NCBI RefSeq assembly: GCF_000471905.2 | Contig: NW_006495906.1 | Coordinates: 124,001 to 188,000 of the forward strand | Length of the DNA: 64,000 nucleotides | Source of the DNA: Amborella trichopoda | Taxonomy: Eukaryota > Streptophyta > Magnoliopsida > Amborellales > Amborellaceae | Direction of reading: 5' to 3' | Shown here: positions 43,362-55,429 of the stretch, piece by piece | Layout of the letters: each line of letters begins with the position of its first letter | Position numbering within the stretch: the stretch's first letter is position 1 | Notes under the pieces: generated by a model | Told to the model about the DNA's origin: nothing | The model's input: only the letters and a program-made list of their open reading frames with translations | The model's database searches: none | Position numbers and translations under genes: made by a program

Positions 43362-45980
43362 TTCCCTGACACCTACCTCAAAAATAGGGTGTTAGAAGAT
43401 ACCATGTGCCCATTCCTTTAGAAGATAGCAAGGCACAAGGCAATTTTCCACACACCTGGTCATGCACGCAGCTTGTTCTATAACGACCATCTTCAGATGA
43501 CCCTGGTTGCATTCCCAATCAGAGGCCAAACAGAGCGTGTATTCATTGACGAGCTGGGCCACCACCTAGATGATGATTTCACCAGTCAGAAAGAGCTGAT
43601 GTTTATGTTGAGCGTCAAGGGTGGAGTCCTTGCCTACCGCACCATCCATTGCGTGAAGCTTGAGGGATACTTCCCTCATCGATTCGCCCGACAGCATGGG
43701 CTAGATAAAGGATGCCCATTCTCAGTGTTCTTCGATAAGCGACATAGCAAGGCTACTCACTGGAAGAAGGACCAGTTGGGAACCCACCGGGAGACTTGGC
43801 TCCCGAGGCATATTCGCACTGCTTGGGCCACATGCTTGGAGGCAATCAAGATCAACAAGTATGTGTTGCCCCATTTTGGCAGAATAGTGGGGGAGACATA
43901 AGCACATGAATGCTGGTGGCAGATCACTAGTAAGGGGTATTGGGGCGTGGACCACCCTTTGAAGGGGGAGAGTAGCTGCTAGAGTCAAGATTCAAGGCAG
44001 TAGAAGATGGCGAAGACTCCTCCCCTAGGTGAGATATTCACTTTAGGCTTCCCCCATGACTGGCGCGAGATTGGGCGGCTGCGTTTGACTGCTAGAGACA
44101 AGCCCATGCCAAAATTTCTCGTTATGAAGATTGAGACAGAGAGTGTTTTGTACAATCTATTTGCGATCTTCCGATGGAAGGTGGGTAGCAAGGTTCCCAA
44201 TTTCAAGATGCGCTCGGTCTAGGACCTAGACAAAGTCATAGGGAGCGGTCCGCACAACATGCTGGCCACCAATTCTTCCAAAATGGGCACTTCCAAGGCT
44301 GTTTCACCCGAGCAGGCGAAAGGAAGATGAGAGGGAGGCCTACCCCATCGGCTCCTCGTGCTCCAATTAAGAAGGCAACCAAGGCTCCAAAACACAAAGG
44401 GCCTAAGATCCCAGCGGTCCGCGAGCCAGAGGATGGTTCCTCACCCTCGGCTTCTTCATAGTGCTACATGTCTCTGATCATTTCAGACTCACCCTCTCAC
44501 TTAGAGGATTCACGTTCTCCGTCTCCTGGGTTCTCTTCAAGTTCTTCTGAGGATGAGGCTAGTGCTTCAGACTTAGCCACACCGATTGAAATTGCTTCCA
44601 ACCAAGAGGCATCTTCTTGCGACTGAAAGAGAGGGTCCAATCCCAATAGAAATTGATGGGGCTAGTGATGGAAGCCTTGGGGCTGCTGCCCCTACTGATG
44701 CAAAGGGGACAAGCATGGAAGGAGAAACCATGGGGCCGGTCCAGGGAAAAGGATCTGCAGTAGTGGTCATAGAGGAGGGCGATGCTCCGGGGGCTGAAGA
44801 GGAAGTATCTCAGCATGCTGTTGCCACTCCCAGCGACACGGCTGTAGGAGAGATTACAGGGTAAGGACTTCTCCTAGGGACTAGCCTTGAGGGCTTAGAG
44901 GCAATACCCCTGGCAGCAGAAGAGGTGGGTCTCGTAAAAGAGCCCATGACTGAACCGACTGCCCAAGAGGACAAAGGCACAGAAGAAGAAGAGAGAGGGA
45001 CCGAATTGGCGGAGGAGCTGATGGCGGTTCAAGAAAAGGGAGGAGAGGAAGAAGAGGCTTCCCCGAGCGAAAGGGATAGTGAGGTGATGTCCCCAAATGG
45101 GGATCTAGCTGAAGTTGCCCTGGTTGTCGAGGCAAAAACCAGCCCCTTGAGAGTCGAAGCCATCGAATGCAAAGACACAATCGTAGATCCAGTCGCGGAG
45201 GTCATGCCTTCCGAAATCAAGGTTGCCCTAAAGATACAAGGGACAACTCTAGCTGAGCTTTCAACAGATCCCGTGGCAGGATTTGTTTGTTGCGGTCGCA
45301 CCTACTGCACTACCCAGGCCCACTTTCAGTGGGATGTCGGGTGTCATCTTTGAGATGCTTCGCATGGGCCTCCAGAAGCTAAAGGAGATGCCCCTCGAAG
45401 AGATTGGAACAATGATCCTAAATCTGAGAGGGATCGACTTAGAGAGTGTGCCAGAAGTCCTCCCTTACTATGACGGCTTCTGCTAGCTCCCTTACTAGGA
45501 GGCTCGCAGCTAAAGTCATTTGAGGCTTCCTTGGCGCACAATTGAGAGCTAGCAGAGGCCCAGGTAGGGGAGAGGGAAGCTATCGTCTCTCAAAAGTTCA
45601 GCCTCGCCGAGAAGGTTGTAACGCGCCATAACAAGGTGAAGACCCTGAAGGCGAAGATTGTCAAGTGGGCACAGGAGCTCGAATGGTTAGAGAAGGAGAC
45701 GGCAGCTTGGGAAGCCAAAGATAAGGCACTGGGCCCAAAGCTGCTAGACCTCGAGTACTCTTTGGGCGAGAAGCTAACTCTAGTGGAGCATGAGGCAGGG
45801 CTAGTGGCCGAACTGAAAGCTGACATCGAGCGAGCGAGGGCCTTGGCCGAAGAGTGCAAGGGGAACGTCAATGGGATCATTGACCATTTTTTACAGTGCC
45901 AACTTTTTCTTTTTCTTTTCATTTCATCCATTGTAAAGAAAAGAACACTCGTAATGCCCTCTTTATTTATGAATAAATAG
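43362..45980 (+). pseudogene. C-terminal part of the PMD gene, antisense within T2
   Basis: The left half stops at FGGY and this half resumes with FPDTYLKNRVLED in a compatible frame, so one gene was split by T3. The rest of the domain includes YFPHRFARQHGLD, a typical PMD segment, then DWREIGRLRL. One frame (with about eight stops) continues through an acidic, low-complexity tail (44,586-45,350) and a coiled-coil segment (45,560-45,880: heptad-rich, Glu/Lys/Ala/Leu). AATAAA at 45,972-45,977 is a possible poly(A) signal. With the left half it spans about 1,150 codons, much longer than the PMD alone. It reads opposite to the T2 gag-pol direction. Confidence 0.82.
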
Positions 45981-46156
45981 TTCTGTTCTTTTTCAATGTG
46001 AGGTGTGTCTTTATTCTTTCTTCTCTTTTTTTTTTCATTGCTTCTTCCCTTTCACCGTTTGAGAAGAAAAAGGATAGCCCACTCCTTGCTTCATCTTTTG
46101 ACAGCTTGCCGTGGCTCCAATGACCTCGAATGGGGGCATAGTTGCTTCCTCACCCG

Positions 46157-47570
46157 TTAGTGTTTAATCTGGTTAGCCTGTTCACTGTAAATTGTCCAAT
46201 CTGGGGGAACCTTAGCTTCGATTCGTGGTGTGTCGCTCTTGAACTTGTCATAGGTTTTAGTCTCAAGGAAAAACTCCTTCAAGTGCTTCGAAGCGACGCA
46301 CATAACCTCTAACTGATTTTGGAGGCTGCGAACCTCAGTTCTCAGTTCTGCCATGAGGTCTTGATCTTAAGAGCCGGAGGGATGACACTCGTCCACCTAT
46401 ACTTCTCCGAGATCCTCTGAGAAGTGTAAGACCTTCTTTTCGCTACGGGTGATCTCCTTGCTCAAGGAGGACAGGATCTAGAGTACCTTCCTTAGTGGTT
46501 GTCATTCCAGTTCTGCTTCTAGAAGAGCAATGGGAACATGCAGGACATTTTGCTGGTCTAGCGTATAGGTGACCCTCGGTGCTGTAAGCTCTACCTCTAG
46601 GGCTTCCTCAGTCTTAGGAGTTGCTTCTAGCTCATCATTTTGTTCTGGCCAATTAGAAGTAGAGGGGGAAGCTTCATCTTCAGGAGACGGCACCACGACT
46701 TTAGAGAGGTGGCAAGGTATATTTGGATAGATAAGAGTCAAGGGGAGGATCTTGCCTTCTCTTTCCTCCTCTCTGAACATGTCTATAATCATTCCCCCAA
46801 GGTCTTCAACATCCTCATGAGATGAGGGTTCTGTCTCTCTCACAGACTTCCAATCACCATCCTTTTACCTTTCTGGTCCTAGAAGATCTGTGAAATAGTA
46901 CTTAGCGTCAGCATAGTGAGTCTCGGCTACAAGGAACGGTCTCTTATCAGCATAGACCGTGTATTGTCTCCCATCTAGACTATACTTGAAGCATTGGTGG
47001 AGTGTGGAAGGGACCACCTCCTGATCATGAAGCCAAGGGCAGCTAAGCAAGGAATTGTAAGATGTAGCGGTGCTGATTACGTGAAACTGGGCGTATTCAT
47101 TTAGGTCGCCGATCTTGAGGCAAAGACGAACTGTCCCAACCGGCTGTTCTCCTTATTGGTTGAACCCATGCACAATGTTGTGGGTAGGAGTGGGGTCGTC
47201 AGATCCTAATCCCAGTAGGGTGAGGATCCTTCTTGGGATCAGATTGACTGCTGACCCTCCATCCAACATGGACTGATTGATAGGGCAGGCATGTAATTCA
47301 CCATTCACAAAGAGGGGGCGATTGTGAAATTTTCCTCCCAACTATAGGTCATCTTCGGAAAAGGAGGTTGCCAAGCACCCACCAAGGATGGATGGGTCTA
47401 CCTCAATAGGGTCCACTTCAAGCTTGTACACTTCTAGATTAGAAAGGGATTGAACCAGGGCCATACAGTAATCTCTGAACAGCATAAGGGCATCATAGAT
47501 TCTTAGAGGGCTGGAAGGTTTTCCAAATGCCCAATTATGTCATATTTCACCTTATCCTCATTAACCTTAT
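46157..47570 (-). pseudogene. T2 aspartic protease region, broken
   Basis: One minus-strand frame runs from about 47,510 to 46,157 with several stops. It contains VNGELHACPINQSML then DGGSAVNLIP, where DGGS stands at the place of the D-T/S-G catalytic motif. It continues with SCPWLHDQEVVPSTLHQ and ETHYADAKYY, all typical of Tat protease flanks. Beyond 46,850 it is acidic and then coiled-coil-like (MAELRTEVRSLQNQLE) without a known domain. No RT follows on the minus strand; the opposite-strand PMD gene begins instead. The piece could come from another Tat family, since T1 and T3 show no such protease. Confidence 0.75.
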
Positions 47571-48604
47571 TGTAGACACTCCATTTTTGGACCTTAGGAT
47601 AACATTGACTTATTGAACCCAAAATCCATAGGTCACACAACTTGCCCTTGGACCCAGAACCATTATGCCAGCCCAGAAACCCTGTTACACCCTGTTTTGC
47701 CCCAAAACCCTGAAAACGTGATGTTTTATGGAAAAACTCATTAAAAAAAGTAAAAAAATCTGTTTTGACCCAAATTTTCTCTGAGAGCTTCACAAGAGGC
47801 TAAGGAAAACATTTGAAAAGAAAGAATTAAATTTCGACAAGTTTGGTTTTGGGTGACCAGGCTCGTGCCATCTAGATCCGGGACTCTCAAAGACACATTT
47901 TTTTTCTGATTCTTTGTTTAGTTACGGGAAGATATTCTCCCCAACAAATTATTTCTCCCTTTTAGGATCTTTCGAGGACCATTTAGAGGGGGAATGGACA
48001 GAGAAACTGGAGGGAGGACTTCAGAGATTGGGGATAAAGAGATTTTTGGGGAGAGAGACAAGAGACTAAAGATAGAGACTGAAACCCTAGCAGAGAGGAA
48101 GAAACTGATAGAGATGAAAAACCTGAGTGAACGACAGGAGAGAAAACGCTAGAAATTGCGTCAGGGAGCCTGGGCCTCTTGAAAGAAACCCCAGATATAC
48201 CCCTAGGAAAGAACTCACTACTAGATACTTGCTGATCGAGATCTAGACCAGAGGGCAAGAGTAGCCAGTACTAATACGGGCGAGCGCCAAAGGCTCGCGA
48301 GTCCCGAGGCATCCGGTCCAGTTTGGTATCATTCTCGACCCTCTCTATTTCTTCATTTCCTTACCACTTTTATTTTGTTTTATCAATTTTCATTAAAAAT
48401 CATATTTTTGATATCTTGGATCATGTTAGCTCCACCACAGATCTGAGAGCAGATCTGCTCGTTTCTGGGCAGATCTGGCCTCAGATCTGAATTCAATTTA
48501 TCCCACCTTCTCTACCATTGATTTTCATTTATTTTTTATCAGTTGAAAGTGAAAAATATGAGTGATCTACAAGGGTAGATCGCTCTGATTTTTCACGGTA
48601 AACA
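47571..48604 (+). repeat. T4 5' LTR
   Basis: Begins TGTAGACACTCC and ends GGTAAACA, 1,034 bp, followed by a PBS. This LTR is unrelated to the T1/T2/T3 LTRs. Short minus-strand frames inside are not genes. Confidence 0.85.
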
Positions 48605-48607
48605 GTT

Positions 48608-48625
48608 TGGTGCCCACCGTGGGGC
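48608..48625 (+). other. T4 primer-binding site
   Basis: TGGTGCCCACCGTGGGGC, three bases after the LTR. It differs by one C-to-T change from the common plant Ty3/gypsy form TGGCGCCCACCGTGGGGC. Confidence 0.88.
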
Positions 48626-50850
48626 AAAATCGAGCGTGACCCGAGCATCAAAATTTTGAAAATCTCAGAATATTTTGAACATTTTCAGGAATGTTCTAGG
48701 TACTATTTTGTGATAGTTACCAAATTTTCATGTCAAAAAATATTTTTCTGTTAGATCTGTTGTCACTTTATTTTAATTTATTTTCCTCAAAAAAATTTTA
48801 TTTTCGGTTTATCCAAGTTTATAGTAAGCTTATTTTATCAATATCTAGAAGAAAATAATATAATATAAATAAAAAAGACAATTTTTTGGGCGACACCAAG
48901 TGTGTCGCTCAAGCGATAAGGACCGTGCCGCCCGGGTCTAGGGTGACACGCTCTTTGGTTCCCCCCGTAGCCCAATTCATAAATTTTTTAAACTTTGTAG
49001 GCTGGGTCCATGGTCTTTCTTGTGACTTATCAAAAACGTTTGGAGAAATATAAAATTTTTAAAAATACCAAAAAAATATTTTTCTTGATACAGGTATGTT
49101 CTATCTATTGTTCCTCTGTTTCACTGTTTTTTAAGTTTGTTTCATCAAAAAGTCTAATTTTTCTGCTTTTACAAGTTTCGGTAGCCACATTTCATCAAGA
49201 TCAACAAGATATATAAAAAAAAAAGAATTGTTTTTGGACGACACGACACGATCATATAGGTCCCCGAAAATTTTTGAGACCCCCCAGGCCTGTTCTTTTT
49301 GTGCTTGTTCACCAATTTTTGGCTTAAAATAATTTTTTTAAGAAAAATATAAGAAAAAATATTTTGCGTCAGATAAGTCTGTCCTGCTCTTGATTGTTTC
49401 TTTTTTATTCTAGTTTATTAATTTTTGCTAAAACCATTTTTCCTTGCCTTGACCATGCTTAGTCTAACTGTATTTCATGAAATTTAAAAAATATAAAAAA
49501 TTAAAAAAATTAAAATATATATATATACATCGAGGGCTGGTTGCACCCTCCCTGAACGTGTCCCGTTCGAGACACCCTCGACTCGAGTCACGCTCGACTT
49601 ATCACGAACTGTGTCTAGTTTCACTGATTTGACCATACAATCTTAGGGATTCCTCACCTCTCCATCTATATTGTGCCTCAAGCGAGTTTCACCTCGAAGC
49701 GCGCATCGCTAAGTGTGATCAGTGCCAAGCGCTCACTTGTTTTCTTTCTTTTTGTGTGCCTGTGTGTTTACTTTATTTTAATTTGCGTACTTCTTTACAC
49801 ACTCTAGCACACACCGATCGGGAATCTCAGAAAACCATAAAAGAATTTTTTCGAAAACCCCCAAAATCCGCGTTAATGGCGTGAGGGAAACCTAACATTG
49901 AGAGCCGAGGCTGTTCGGATTCGTGTAACTTTAACTGTGAGAGCCCCTCCATAATCCTTTGCCTCAAAGAAACTCTGCGTATAGTAGGACCTAGTGAACA
50001 TCCTATAACAGGAGGCCAGGACCAATGTGGGGACCTATTTCAGCCTGGCCACATTTCAATTGTTAGGAACCCACTCTCAATTCAAGTCTACCCATAATCA
50101 GACTAGGTCAAACATTTTCGCGTGCTTGGTTGCTTGTTCCTGATCAACTAATCTTAGATCTCATTCCAGACCCGCTTTTGGTCCGAGCTGAAGCTTCTGG
50201 GTCCAAGTTCAGGCTTATACCCAGCCTAGCCCAGGTTTGAACTAGGTTTCGCCTTGGTTCGATCCTAAGCCCCCTCTTGGTCCAAGCTGAAGGCTCATCC
50301 CTAGCTCATCTTTGATCCAGTCCAAGTCCACGCCTGGTCTAATCATTAAAACTCTCTGGGTCTAAGTCCAGACTTGTACCCAGCCTACCCTAGGTTCGAA
50401 CCAGGTTCACACCCAAGTCCAAACCTAGGCCTCCTCTGATCCGAACCGAAGGCTCATTCCTAGTTCAATCTTGATCCAGTTCGGGTCCACATCCTGTTTG
50501 AGTTTCAAAACTCCCTAGGTCCAAGCCTAGGCTTGCACCTAGCTCAGTCCAGGTCCGAACCTAGACCCACCCTTGGTCGGAGCAGAGACTCGCACCCATC
50601 TAGTCTAGATCTTAGTCTAGGTTTTAGCATAGATCTAAGCTTAGAGTTGCCTCTAGAGCTAGACTAAGCTTACCCTAGTTCAGGGTCTGGACCAAAACCC
50701 ATTGAGTTTAGCAAGTCTAGTTTCTAGTCTAGTCTTAGCCTAGGTCTCAGCTAATGTTTCGCCCCTAGAATAAGGCTAAGTCTGCCCTAAGTCGTCAAGT
50801 CTAGCTCTTACCAAAGTCTAGATTCTATAACCCCGCCAAAGAGATTCACC
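48626..50850 (+). other. T4 leader between PBS and gag
   Basis: 2.2 kb, no gene. It has three AT-rich-to-GC-rich blocks (about 48,830-48,990, 49,200-49,290, 49,490-49,620). The first contains a perfect 7-bp inverted repeat, GCGACAC-CAAGT-GTGTCGC. From about 50,190 to 50,660 a 160-bp unit recurs (starts about 50,198, 50,358 and 50,518, each with GGGTCYAAGTYCAG), decaying into CTAGGTCTAG-rich sequence to 50,820. Confidence 0.78.
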
Positions 50851-53090
50851 ATGTCGATTACTCAAGGCGATTATGATGATCACTCCACGACCAACTCTAA
50901 GCCTAAGCTGGCTAAACCTAGGGACCAGTATGCCGTAATCCCTTGGAATTATCAATAGACCTCAAGCGGCCAATCCATTATCCAACGCCCAGGTCTTCAG
51001 TTAGAGATAGAGTCCCAAGCATCCACTTCTAATCCTCAAATTGGAGTGATCCGAAAGCCTAGTTCAGCCCGAAAGACTCTGAATAGTCAAGGGGTCCGAC
51101 CTGGAGTCACCTTGCAAGGGGTCTTAGGCAACCATAGTAGGAGTCGAGTGAGCGAAGAAATCCATGCAGCATCTAATGTCAATTCCCACAGCTTGAACTG
51201 AGATAACCCCGAGGTCCAACGATCTCAAGACCAAGACCCACCTAGGCCTAGGGGATCCAACCCTACCTCGAGCCACCTGTGTACAACTCATGATGTCCTA
51301 AACACGGTACGAGGCAAAGATGTCGACCCAAACCGATCCCTAAGGGAGATAGGTGTCCAAGCTGCTCTCAAAAGTCTAGTTGACCTAGGTTACACTGTTC
51401 ACGCCCCAACTCAAGGGATAATGCCAAACCAACTTAGTGGTATAGGTCAACCCATAGCACAACCGCGTCAGCCGATTCTTCAATCGGTCCCCCTAGTTCA
51501 TCTGGTCCAACAAACCAAGCAATTTTCGCAACCAATAGTGACACCCATGGGTCAGTACTCCCCTCAAGCGCAAATTTATCAAACCGCCTCGGTGATCGCG
51601 ACTCGTTAATCTCAGGCCCATGCAGGCCTACATATACCCCAAATCTTGAATCGTCAGTCCACGCTTGGGAACCCACCATCCGATGGGCCTATTGTCATGT
51701 CAAACACCCAATAAGAAGGCACTTTAAAAACGATGCAGGATATGCTTGTAAGAATTTGAATGCATGATATTCTACCCCCAAAGGCCTATGGTCAAGAGAC
51801 CCTTGGAGGCATGGAGGACCTTCCCCTGGGATTTCTTATCCTAGAATTTAGAAACAACTTTCATAGGAAGAGCGATCTAGATGCTCACGTCAACGCATAT
51901 CTCCTCTCCGTGAGAGCTTTGCGAGACATGCCTAACCAACTGAAGGCCATATTTTCACAAACATTGACTGGCGAGGCCTTGAACTCGAAGAATAATGTCT
52001 GCTCAATCACACATCACTCCAAATGAAATGTTCAGCCTATTCGTCTCTCACTACTGCGGATCGACACCAAGATCTCTCTCCCTAGGCGAGCTCAATGCAA
52101 CGAAGAAAAATCCAGAAGAATCCTTCGAGGATTTCATCCGTCGATTCTGCAAGGCGATGATTCGAGTCATAGAATGCCCACTGACAGACCAAGCCAAAAT
52201 CTCTATGGCCTTGGAAAATGTCGCTCCTAAATACAGGACTTTCTTTAGCCAGGGACTTATTCCCCACTCATTCGACTCGATGATCGAGAAGGAAACGCGA
52301 CATGAAAGGGCGAGGGGGACACCCCTCAGTACTAGGCCCGATAACTAACCCATCACGACTCCCTAGAATAAAAATATGGGCAACGGTAAGGGGAAAACTT
52401 CCTATCAGGTTAATAAAATAGTCATTAACGGACTTGCTCAAGGTTCAGCCACCCAGCACAATAATAGGAACCAAAAGCGAAGGGGTCTGCTTAGAGCTAA
52501 CACTCAAAGTAACAATAGAAGGTGAGAGGACAACTTCACCCCTCTCAAAGATCTGTTAGAAAAGGTGCTGGAGCTATTGTTGGCCAGAAACATGGTTCAA
52601 GTCCCTCCACCATCTGAACCACCATTTGAAGTTAGGGATAAGAGCATATGGTGCAAGTAGCATCGGAACCATGCCCAAGATACCCAAAATTGTTTCTGCT
52701 TCAAGCGGGTGATTCAAGGGATAATTAATAGGGGCGACATCATTGTCGGACCTAGAAATCAACTTGTTGAGAAACCTAATCAAAAGATGGGTAACTTCAC
52801 AAACCCTCTCTCCAAAAATACAGCCACAACAATCAAAGAAAAGGGAGCTCCGAGTAACTGAAAGGAGGATGTTATCATTCACATGATTGAAAACGGAGAC
52901 GAAGAAGATGATCCCAGCCAATTCATATTTGTGTGACCATCATCTCCAAGAAGTTGAAGACGATCTTTTGAGTCTTCTTAAAGGAAACTCTTCATCCTCG
53001 AACTCTGATGATCCTCCTAAGTGGGACCAGTATGACGAACACGATGCCCTGGATATTGACATGGTCAAAGCTGATGAACTTATATGATCT
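50851..53090 (+). pseudogene. T4 gag, broken
   Basis: ATG at 50,851 (MSITQGDYDD) opens a frame with five stops up to about 51,990. After a frameshift the capsid domain is clear: LEFRNNFHRKSDLDAHVNAY, then FVSHYCGSTPRSLSLGEL, ESFEDFIRRFCKAMIRV. A further part carries a Tat gag zinc-like motif, WCK-stop-HRNHAQDTQNCF, then RVIQGIINRG. Another frameshift near 52,920 leads to the acidic end DEHDALDIDMVKADELI. Only gag remains. Confidence 0.85.
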
Positions 53091-54210
53091 TTCGTGGCTG
53101 ACCCGAGGTCATTCTGATGCGTGTTTGATCAAAATATTATTGTTTACTTGTAGGGTTTGGCATGTTGATCATTTTGATACCAACTTCGAGCCATGAATCA
53201 TATTTTTGAGTCATGATGATGAGATTTAAAATTTGGATGAATCTTGAAAATTTCGGATTGATTGTTTGCTCGTTCCTTGATGTTTCTTCATGACTTCTTC
53301 ATTGAATCACACTGAGCATGCCGTCACGATCACGTTGCCACAAACGTAGCTCAATTTCGTGTCTAGATGAAGATTTTGTCGTCTTGAGTTTTTGACTTGA
53401 AATCAGGTGGTCGGAATGTACAACAGCTTTAACACCTTCATATGTGAAATCCAACCGTTCATCGTATGTGAAGTTCGAACTAGAGATAGCCTCGAACCTC
53501 ATGCACATAATGCAATTGGTTTTATGTCGATCGGGTTTGCGAGCGTCGTGATCTGGTTGATCGAACAAGAAGTGCTGCTGCTGAATTTTCTGCAACTTCC
53601 TTTATGGATCAGCGACTTTCATTTAGTTTTTCCCTTTGCTTGGGCTTTGTCACGGGGCGTATCATATATCGAATTGCTCAACTTGATGAGACGAACATGC
53701 TCACCAAATTTGAGAGTGATCCGACATGGAACGAGTGAGATATAGGCCCCAAAAGTGACTGCCCATGACTGTAAAAACAGCCACCTTTAATGGTGTTTTG
53801 ATGCAGTGAGGCCACATGGGAATAGTGTATGGCCTACCCCTTTTTGGTATTTCACCCATAACTTTGGCTTAGATTGCTCGATTAAGCCAAAACTTGAGCC
53901 ATAAGGATTTTTTATCGTGTCAAATCTAATGGTGGTGGTCCCACAGCTGTTTGATGCACCAAAAGTATGGGTCTATTTACAAGGTCTATTTCAGGGTACT
54001 AGTGACTGATTTCGTTGAAATTGTTTCTTTGTGTTCAGTATCTTAAAAATGTCTGATCGCGATGAAACTTGGCAGGTGGTCTTCTAAAGTAATGGTGAAG
54101 ATGTTGACCAATTCTGGGGGTCATTCTGAGACTTTTGAGAATTTCCATAGTTTTGTAGGCTTTATTGACCTGCTTCCTATTAGAGACCAAGGTGCTGATA
54201 AATACGAACA
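53091..54210 (-). repeat. T5 3' LTR, truncated
   Basis: On the minus strand it starts TGTTCGTATTTATCAGCACC at 54,210, homologous to the T3 LTR start, and runs through the conserved core. It stops at about 53,080-53,110 where T4 gag begins, so the 3' half with its minisatellite is missing. Confidence 0.8.
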
Positions 54211-54343
54211 ATCACCTTTTTGCAAAATCCCATGCATACAAACGAGGTGCTACCGAAATTTCATAAAATTCAGTGAGACTTCGTTTCACTTGCTTTTTGT
54301 AAAGCCCATGTGAAACGAACTTATACTTGGTTATGCTCCTTTC

Positions 54344-54830
54344 TTGCACCTTGCAGATGTGGCAGTCAAAATGGGAAGAGCTAGTAATTACATGCAATCG
54401 CTTTTGACGAAGGCACTCACTCGACTCGATGGACTAAAGGTCGAGTATTATTGCGAGGAGAAGGCTATTTCGACTCAAATTTTTAACTTCACGACCCGTA
54501 CTAGGAATTGCACGGCTGGGTTGAGGCTGTTGATGGAGGATATGGCCATGTCACCCCACCACCATAATGATAAATGGGTAGAATTTGTTGAGTTATGTAT
54601 GGAGGATGAGGAATGGATGAAACTGACGCAGTGGTATGAAGAGAACCAGCCCCATCATGTGAATTTTTTGCAAGATTGGTGCCCTTGTGGATGTCGTGCA
54701 AGCGATCACTGAGCGACTCATCTTAGAAGTTGTTAAGACTGAAGAACATATGTAGGCATTCTACAAGAAGTCACAGATGGAAATATTCCGTGAGGCTTTC
54801 AAAGATCTTTGAGGATGTTCGACCTCCCTC
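54344..54830 (+). pseudogene. Antisense ORF of unknown function in T5
   Basis: A plus-strand frame of 122 codons (54,344-54,712) with motifs MGRASNYMQSLLTKALTRLD and HHHNDKWVEFVELCMEDEEW. After a one-base shift it continues as DVVQAITERLILEVVKTEEHM and YKKSQMEIFREAFKDL. It looks helical and protein-like. It lies next to the 3' LTR, antisense to T5. The RRLDAMYRSIRG frame at 12,183-12,404 in T2 is in the equivalent place and may be a relic of the same frame, but the similarity is weak. Confidence 0.45.
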
Positions 54831-55429
54831 CTTTCGTGCATTGCCCTTTTGTTATGTAAGGCTTTGGGCCATGATTTGTGGCTATTTTCCTTGTTTGAGG
54901 TGATTTTTTTTGTATCCAAAGGCAGCAAGGCTACAATTTGTATTCTCGATTCTGCCATGAAATGAATGCCTCTATTATGCTCTTGCACTTGCTTACCCAT
55001 TTCTTATAGTTTTTTATGCATGACTTACCTTTGCCTCCTCAAAGGGGGGTGGGGGATATTGGAGCCAGCTCATAGGAAGTCTCCTCGACGTCCCTTCTTC
55101 TTGGCTTGAACGACCTTTCAAGTTTTCATCAAAGCCATTAAGGTATGTACAATTTTTGGTTTTTCACAAAACCCTGTCAGCATTTTTTTTATGGCACTTT
55201 TACCCACGGTATTTTTACACCATGTCTGCCTTTTTACATTTTTACTCACGATGCCCTCGTGGGTTTTCATTGTGCTCGTTCTTTTTAGTTTGGGACATCT
55301 TTTACTCATAATAGAAAATGATACTATTATGTCTATCGTTCTTTTTCATTTTTATTCTTTTCTTTTAACTTTCTTAGCCATGACACCCTTTCAGGTTTTC
55401 GTCATGTCCATCTTTTTGGGGAGACATTT
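54831..55429. other. T5 3' region, no gene seen
   Basis: T-rich sequence; 55,180-55,430 resembles 23,520-23,690 (repeated TTTTTACTCA words). A hydrophobic frame here is a low-complexity translation. Confidence 0.5.

Larger units (their letters stand above)
47571..53090 (+). mobile_element. T4: Tat-type element, 5' half only
   Basis: A 5' LTR, PBS, long leader and gag on the plus strand, entering the T2 protease region at 47,571. The pol and 3' LTR are absent: at about 53,090 the sequence passes into the T5 LTR fragment. The 5-base left flank is CTTAT, but no right flank survives to test it. Confidence 0.8.

Noticed and set aside
45283..45486. Frame MFVAVAPTALP... as a separate gene
   Set aside because: It is a one-base shift inside the decayed PMD tail, whose main frame resumes at about 45,545.
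47503..47793. Minus-strand 96-codon frame across the T4 LTR start
   Set aside because: It joins the T2 protease side to the T4 LTR by chance; the LTR boundary at 47,571 interrupts it.
49490..49530. AT microsatellite and A-rich runs as possible MITE or retroposon tails
   Set aside because: No terminal inverted repeats or target duplications were found; they lie in the T4 leader.
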